DNA of 35,852 nucleotides from Polynucleobacter meluiroseus (lineage in GTDB: Bacteria; Pseudomonadota; Gammaproteobacteria; Burkholderiales; Burkholderiaceae). The DNA lies in contig CAMBJN010000002.1 of assembly GCA_945867755.1 (NCBI GenBank), positions 1 to 35,852 of the forward strand. Reading direction: 5' to 3'. The notes beneath the pieces were generated by a model. The model made no database searches and was not told the origin of the DNA. It saw nothing but the letters and a program-made list of their open reading frames with translations. A program made the position numbers and the translations under genes. Positions 30,350-35,852 of this stretch are shown in pieces (within the stretch, counting starts at the first letter, position 1; each line of letters begins with the position of its first letter).

Positions 30350-31159
30350 CTAACTTCTGTTTTTAAGACCGTAGGGGAATTGTCTAATTGGGATATTGGC
30401 ATCATTGGAAAATCGTTGCCAATCAAAATGAATCCCTGGGTCTGTTTTTCGACCAGGAGCTACATCGCTGTGACCTGCATAAGCAGAGATTGGGTGAAAT
30501 TTTTGTAAAGCGACGACCAATTCTTTCAGTGCTATATATTGAGCTGGACCAAACGGCACATCATCGCTACCCTCTAATTCAATACCAATTGCAAAGTCGT
30601 TGCAACGCTCGCGCCCAAAATAATCAGAAACGCCCGCATGCCAAGCACGCTTCAAGGTTGATACAAATTGCTGCACATGTCCATCGCGACGAATTAAAAA
30701 ATGACTAGACACTTGTCGATCCGCAATTTCTGCAAAATAAGGATGTGCTTTCGGATCTAATTTGTTTTGAAAGAATTCAACAATGTGATTTCCACCAAAT
30801 TGACCTGGCGGCAAACTAATATTATGAATCAGCACCAACTCAACAGGGAACCCCTCGGGTCGTGAATCATAGTTAGGTGATTTGATCCACTCTGCCTCAC
30901 CCCACCAACCTTTCGGATCGATGTTGGAGCGATGCTCACGAGAGCAATAGGTTCCCACTCCCTCGCCTTGTGGAAACCTTAAACCACAATGAGGGCACTG
31001 CTCCATATTCTTGGACTCAACTGGTTTGGCTGATGACGAGGTTTTCGATGTCGCTTTGGGTGGCGGCTTGGCGCTCGATCGATTATTTTGAGAAATTTGC
31101 GCGTAACGCCACCAAATGATCAAACCCGTGAGAATCAAGGTGAAGAGTAACCACTTCAT
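30350..31159 (-). CDS. ampD: PP0621-like TM/zinc-ribbon module fused to AmpD-type N-acetylmuramoyl-L-alanine amidase
   Basis: Residues 1-20 TM; CPHCGLRFPQGEGVGTYCSREHR; then GWWGEAEWIKSPNYDSRP...VLIHNISLPPGQFGG...WHAGVSDYFGRERCNDFAIGIELEGSDD...AGHSDVAPGRKTDPG (Amidase_2/AmpD). Confidence 0.88.
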   Translation of the reverse strand: MKWLLFTLILTGLIIWWRYAQISQNNRSSAKPPPKATSKTSSSAKPVESKNMEQCPHCGLRFPQGEGVGTYCSREHRSNIDPKGWWGEAEWIKSPNYDSRPEGFPVELVLIHNISLPPGQFGGNHIVEFFQNKLDPKAHPYFAEIADRQVSSHFLIRRDGHVQQFVSTLKRAWHAGVSDYFGRERCNDFAIGIELEGSDDVPFGPAQYIALKELVVALQKFHPISAYAGHSDVAPGRKTDPGIHFDWQRFSNDANIPIRQFPYGLKNRS

Positions 31160-32013
31160 CGTTGAATCAATACTTCTAAAACAAAACGGCTACCCACATA
31201 GGCCATCAATAAAACTCCAAAGGATCCTAGCACCCAACGAACTGCTGTTAAGCCTCGCAAACCAACGCGCCAACGCGCGATCAACAATCCAGCAAACATC
31301 ACCCAAGATAAAAATCCGAAGATTGTTTTGTGATCCCAAAATAAGGCACGGCCAAACAATGCTTGGCTAAAAAATAATCCAGAAAAAACAGTCAAAGTTA
31401 ACAAGACAAACCCAACCGTGATGATTCTGAAAAGAATGCTTTCCATGCTCATCAGTGGCGGTAAACGATTGCCCCACTTAGCAAAAAAACTATTGGCCTT
31501 GTCTTGTGTGGGCATGTGCAAATGACGATCTTGCCAATGCATCAAAATGGCATGAAGGGCAGCCAAACTTAGCAAACCATACGCCACATTCGCCACGATG
31601 AAATGAGCCCTGAACCATGGATCTTCAATTGAGCGAGCTGATAGCAATGATCCAGAAAAAATGATGGGTAAAACGGCTGTGACACATGCTGCCAACAAAA
31701 TGATGGCCCTCAATCCCTTGATGGGCAGATACCAACTTTCAAACCAAAAGAAAGTGACGCCTATCCAAGCCATGGTTGATAAAGCCTGCGCAAAACCAAA
31801 AACAAAGCCTTGTTGCGTAAAGATAGACTCGTGCAGGGTGACGCCATGCAAAATGATGATCGGCAACAACAACCATTGGGATAGACTCGAAACCGATGGG
31901 GAGTCTTGATTCTTTTCAGAATTTTGCGAGTAAACCCTGATTTCTCGTAAAAAAAACAAGAAATATAAAGCGCTGGGTATCCATGCGAAGCTGGGGTGAC
32001 CTAAAATGTTCAT
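31156..32013 (-). CDS. Inner-membrane cytochrome c assembly-like protein (CcsA/YpjD/HemX type)
   Basis: 285 aa, multiple TM helices, HFIVANVAYGLLSLAALHAILM and LFWDHKTIFGFLSWVMFAGLL. Confidence 0.85.
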   Translation of the reverse strand: MNILGHPSFAWIPSALYFLFFLREIRVYSQNSEKNQDSPSVSSLSQWLLLPIIILHGVTLHESIFTQQGFVFGFAQALSTMAWIGVTFFWFESWYLPIKGLRAIILLAACVTAVLPIIFSGSLLSARSIEDPWFRAHFIVANVAYGLLSLAALHAILMHWQDRHLHMPTQDKANSFFAKWGNRLPPLMSMESILFRIITVGFVLLTLTVFSGLFFSQALFGRALFWDHKTIFGFLSWVMFAGLLIARWRVGLRGLTAVRWVLGSFGVLLMAYVGSRFVLEVLIQR

Positions 32014-32033
32014 GTCTACAGTTTAATGCTCAT

Positions 32034-33398
32034 ATGTTTCAAAATCTAACAGATCGTTTAAGTCGTGTGGTTAAAACCATGCGAGGTCAAGCCAGGCTGA
32101 CCGAAGAAAATACCGCCGAAATGCTTCGTGAGGTGCGCTTAGCCCTATTAGAGGCTGACGTTGCACTTCCTGTGGTCAAAGAGCTCATCAATAATATTAA
32201 ACAAAAAGCTCTTGGCGCTGAGGTTCTTGATAGTTTAAGCCCTGGTCAAGCCTTGGTGGGAGTTGTTCAAAAAGAACTCACCGCCATCATGGGCAATCCA
32301 AGTGCTGGTCGACTGAATTTAGCCGCTCAACCACCGGCCATTATTTTGATGGCAGGCCTTCAAGGTGCAGGTAAAACAACCTCTGTTGGTAAATTAGCCA
32401 AATGGTTGAAAGACACGCAAAAGAAAAAAGTTTTAACCGTATCTTGCGACGTTTACCGCCCGGCCGCTATTAAACAATTGCAAATGGTCAGCGAGCAAGC
32501 TGGCGCAGATTTTTTTTCCAGCGATGAAAACCAAAATCCCAAAGACATCGCGCGCGACGCTTTGGACTGGGCAAAACGACACTATCACGATGTATTGATT
32601 GTCGACACCGCCGGCCGCTTGGGTATCGATGAAGTCATGATGCAAGAGATCAGTGCTTTGCACCAAATCTTGAACCCAATCGAAACATTGTTTGTGGTCG
32701 ATGCAATGTTGGGTCAAGATGCTGTGAACACCGCCAAAGCATTCAATGAAGCACTTCCATTAACAGGTGTGATTTTGACCAAGCTAGATGGTGATGCACG
32801 CGGTGGTGCAGCACTCTCAGTTCAACACATCACCGGCGTTCCAATTAAATTTGCTGGTGTGGCTGAAAAACTGGATGGTCTTGAACCATTTGATGCAGAC
32901 CGCATGGCCAGCCGTATTCTGGGTATGGGCGATATTCTGGCATTGGTTGAACAAGCGCAAAAGAATGTTGATTTTGACCAAGCTCAAAAATTAGCTGACA
33001 AAGTTAAAAAAGGTGGATTTGATTTAAATGACTTTCGCATGCAAATCAGTCAAATGCGCCAAATGGGTGGCTTAGGTAACTTGATTGATAAATTGCCTGC
33101 AAAGTTTGCTCAAGCAGCAGCCAAACAAGACATGGGAGTTGCCGATAAACAAGTTGCTCGCACGCAAGGCATCATCGATAGCATGACGCCAGAAGAGAGA
33201 AGAAAGCCTGAGCTTCTAAAAGCGAGCAGAAAACGTCGTATCGCTGCGGGTGCTGGCGTGCAAGTTCAAGAAGTGAATCGAGTCTTAGCTCAATTCGAAC
33301 AAATGCAATCCATGATGAAACAATTCAAAGGCGGCAAAATGGCCAAGATGCTTGGTGGTATGGCAACCAAGGGCATGGGAAATATGCTCAAGCGTTAA
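32034..33398 (+). CDS. ffh: Signal recognition particle protein Ffh
   Basis: Start MFQNLTDRLSRVVKTMRGQARLTEENTAEMLREVRLALLEADVAL inside ORF 31983..33398; GLQGAGKTTSVGKLA, DTAGRL, TKLDGDARGGAALS, Met-rich M domain. Confidence 0.97.
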   Translation: MFQNLTDRLSRVVKTMRGQARLTEENTAEMLREVRLALLEADVALPVVKELINNIKQKALGAEVLDSLSPGQALVGVVQKELTAIMGNPSAGRLNLAAQPPAIILMAGLQGAGKTTSVGKLAKWLKDTQKKKVLTVSCDVYRPAAIKQLQMVSEQAGADFFSSDENQNPKDIARDALDWAKRHYHDVLIVDTAGRLGIDEVMMQEISALHQILNPIETLFVVDAMLGQDAVNTAKAFNEALPLTGVILTKLDGDARGGAALSVQHITGVPIKFAGVAEKLDGLEPFDADRMASRILGMGDILALVEQAQKNVDFDQAQKLADKVKKGGFDLNDFRMQISQMRQMGGLGNLIDKLPAKFAQAAAKQDMGVADKQVARTQGIIDSMTPEERRKPELLKASRKRRIAAGAGVQVQEVNRVLAQFEQMQSMMKQFKGGKMAKMLGGMATKGMGNMLKR

Positions 33399-33425
33399 TG
33401 TGCAGCAGCATTCTTTTATTAATAC

Positions 33426-35159
33426 TTAAGATGCCAACTGAGCTTTCACTAAATCAATCACTTTTTTAGCCACATCACCCACTGGTATTGCGGATGCCTC
33501 AGCATCAGTGCGAGCCTGAAACTCCAACTGACCTTCCTTCAAACCACGCTCACCAATCACCACGCGATAAGGTACACCGATCAATTCCCAATCAGCAAAC
33601 ATCGCACCAGGGCGCTCGCCGCGATCATCTAAGATCACCTCTATACCTGCAGACAACAAGTCTTGGTAGAGCTTGTCAGAGGCTTCACGAACCATGTCAG
33701 AACGGTCATAACTCATTGGGCATAAAACTACTTGGAATGGTGCAATCGATACTGGCCACATGATGCCGCGATCATCGAAACGTTGTTCAATGGCAGCACC
33801 CAATAAGCGTGTCACACCAATACCATAACAACCCATCACCATCGGCTGAGACTGGCCTTTTTCATCTAGATAGACGGCATTCATCGACTCTGAATAACTG
33901 GTACCTAACTGAAACACATGTCCCACTTCAATACCACGGCAAATTTCTAGGACACCCTTGCCATCTGGTGATGCATCGCCCGCAATCACATTGCGCAAAT
34001 CAGCCACGAGGGACTCAGGCAAATCACGCCCCCAATTAACGCCTGTTAAATGATGACCCTCTTGGTTGGCGCCGCAAATAAAATCACTCATATTGGCAAC
34101 CGTTCTATCCGCCACAATCGTCAAAGACTTTTTAGTTTTAACTGGGCCCAAATACCCAGGGGGAGCACCAAAGTATTCAATGATTTCCGCTTCAGTTGCA
34201 AAACGGAAATCTGTCAAACCTGGGACTTTTCTTGCCTTGATTTCATTTAATTCATGATCGCCACGAATCAACAATAAAAATAACTTTGCGCCGCCCTCTT
34301 GATCAACTGCCAACACAATTGATTTAACTGTTTTCTCAATCGAACACTTCAAAAATTTCGCCACCTCTTCGCACTTCACTTGACCAGGTGTAGGCGTTAA
34401 AGCCATAACTTGAGAAGCAGCAACTCTCTTTGCAATCAATGAAAGCGCTTCTGCGGTTTCAATATTTGCTGCGTAGTCAGAACTTGGGCAGTATGCAATT
34501 GCATCCTCTCCCGTATCTGCGATCACGTGGAACTCTTGGCTGCCAGTTCCCCCAATAGCACCGTTATCTGCATTGACGGCTCTGAAGTTAAGTCCTAAAC
34601 GCTGAAAAATGCGGGTGTAAGCATCAAACATTTTGGCGTAAGACACTTTCATGCCGTCGACATCACGGTCAAACGAATAGGCGTCTTTCATGCTGAATTC
34701 ACGACCACGCATGATGCCAAAACGTGGGCGACGCTCATCTCTGAATTTTGTTTGAATTTGGTAAAAATTGACTGGTAATTGTTTGTAACTCTTGATTTCA
34801 TGACGAGCGATGTCAGTGACCACCTCCTCAGAGGTTGGCTGAATCAAAAAGTCGCGGTCATGACGATCCTTGATTCTCAATAATTCTGGGCCCATCTTAT
34901 TCCAGCGACCCGTTTCTTGCCATAGTTCGGCTGGCTGAACCACTGGCATTAAAAGCTCGATGGCTCCAGCTTTGTCCATTTCTTCACGGATGATGCCCTC
35001 GACCTTTCGAATAACCTTAAGACCCATGGGCATATAGTTGTAGATGCCGGCGCCCAGCTTTCGAATCAAGCCAGCACGCATCATGAGTTTATGGGAAACG
35101 ATTTCCGCATCAGCTGGGGCTTCTTTTAAAGTACGGATAAAAAATTGGCTGGCTTTCAT
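33426..35159 (-). CDS. proS: Prolyl-tRNA synthetase
   Basis: 577 aa; [75 protein letters not shown], editing-domain insertion. Confidence 0.97.
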   Translation of the reverse strand: MKASQFFIRTLKEAPADAEIVSHKLMMRAGLIRKLGAGIYNYMPMGLKVIRKVEGIIREEMDKAGAIELLMPVVQPAELWQETGRWNKMGPELLRIKDRHDRDFLIQPTSEEVVTDIARHEIKSYKQLPVNFYQIQTKFRDERRPRFGIMRGREFSMKDAYSFDRDVDGMKVSYAKMFDAYTRIFQRLGLNFRAVNADNGAIGGTGSQEFHVIADTGEDAIAYCPSSDYAANIETAEALSLIAKRVAASQVMALTPTPGQVKCEEVAKFLKCSIEKTVKSIVLAVDQEGGAKLFLLLIRGDHELNEIKARKVPGLTDFRFATEAEIIEYFGAPPGYLGPVKTKKSLTIVADRTVANMSDFICGANQEGHHLTGVNWGRDLPESLVADLRNVIAGDASPDGKGVLEICRGIEVGHVFQLGTSYSESMNAVYLDEKGQSQPMVMGCYGIGVTRLLGAAIEQRFDDRGIMWPVSIAPFQVVLCPMSYDRSDMVREASDKLYQDLLSAGIEVILDDRGERPGAMFADWELIGVPYRVVIGERGLKEGQLEFQARTDAEASAIPVGDVAKKVIDLVKAQLAS

Positions 35160-35198
35160 GGTTCACTTTATAAAATAATGGTTTGGCTATATAGCTAT

Positions 35199-35214
35199 AA
35201 TCAATTAATTGATT
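35199..35214. promoter_or_regulatory. Perfect 16-bp palindrome in the proS/rppH divergent intergenic region
   Basis: AATCAATTAATTGATT, overlapping a TATAAT-like hexamer. Confidence 0.45.
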
Positions 35215-35243
35215 TTAAAGGATTAAAGGATTAAGGCACGAAT

Positions 35244-35834
35244 ATGCTCGACAAAGAAGGGTACAGACCCAACGTCGGCATCGTTCTACTCAATCAACGT
35301 AACGAAGTATTTTGGGGGAAACGTGTTGGCCAGCACTCTTGGCAATTCCCGCAAGGTGGTATCCAACACGGCGAAAACCCAGAACAAGCAATGTATCGCG
35401 AGTTGCATGAGGAGATCGGTCTAGAGCCGCAACATGTCCAAATTATTGGACGAACCCGTGAATGGCTACGTTATGACGTGCCACAGGAGTTCTTGCGCCG
35501 CCCATCTGCAGCAAATGCAACTCGTCGTTCGACGCGTCAAGCTTATCGTGGCCAAAAGCAAATTTGGTTCTTACTGCGCATGGTGGGTCGTGATAGCGAT
35601 GTCTGTTTGCGTGCAACAGATCATCCAGAATTTGATGCTTGGCGCTGGAGTCCTTATTGGATTCCATTGGATGTGGTGATTGATTTCAAGCGCGAAGTTT
35701 ATGAATTAGCTTTATCGGAGTTGGCCAGATATATCTCACGGGGGCCTCGCATGATGATGATGCCTTGGGGCTCCCCATTAGATCTTTATAAATCAACACT
35801 GCATGAACCAAAACAAGATTCGGAGCCCTCTTGA
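35244..35834 (+). CDS. rppH: RNA pyrophosphohydrolase (Nudix)
   Basis: [55 protein letters not shown] Nudix box; divergent from proS. Confidence 0.95.
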   Translation: MLDKEGYRPNVGIVLLNQRNEVFWGKRVGQHSWQFPQGGIQHGENPEQAMYRELHEEIGLEPQHVQIIGRTREWLRYDVPQEFLRRPSAANATRRSTRQAYRGQKQIWFLLRMVGRDSDVCLRATDHPEFDAWRWSPYWIPLDVVIDFKREVYELALSELARYISRGPRMMMMPWGSPLDLYKSTLHEPKQDSEPS

Positions 35835-35852
35835 GCCATCGTCGATCACCTC

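Noticed and set aside
32512-32519. T8 run in ffh as a third slippage site
   Set aside because: The reading frame continues through it with the expected conserved ADFFxSD sequence, so no frame anomaly.

Overview
This 35.9-kb window is a dense, mostly housekeeping bacterial chromosome segment. Gene order and protein sequences look like a beta-proteobacterium of Burkholderiaceae/Polynucleobacter type (inference from content and synteny, not searched). I support 28 protein-coding genes: dapB, bamE, gap, tkt, rsmE, barstar-like, maeB, thiL, corA, pyrF, pgpA, pncC-like, mtgA, aroE, TonB-like, RNB ribonuclease, SDR/FabG-like, mpl, TlpA-like, accB, accC, prmA fusion, PfkB kinase, histone H1-like, nrdB, nrdA, PP0621-AmpD fusion, cytochrome c assembly-like, ffh, proS and rppH (31 entries in the table when every gene is counted individually). 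I also support several intrinsic terminators, one NrdR-box-like palindrome and a 66-bp tandem repeat. I found no tRNA, rRNA, CRISPR array or transposon. The points most worth a second look are: (1) the lysine/alanine-rich histone H1-like gene stops directly after a dnaX-type A_AAA_AAG slippery heptamer, and a -1 shift restores a 37-codon C-terminal extension ending LNPAAAWPFPTGSRP; (2) prmA is fused in frame to a membrane-anchored DUF3426-like domain through a second A9 run, where a shift in either direction would release PrmA alone; (3) a PP0621-like TM plus CxxC zinc-ribbon module is fused to AmpD; (4) NrdB carries the same LNWE motif at both termini. Points 1 and 2 could be translational or transcriptional slippage, or homopolymer sequencing errors; raw reads would decide.
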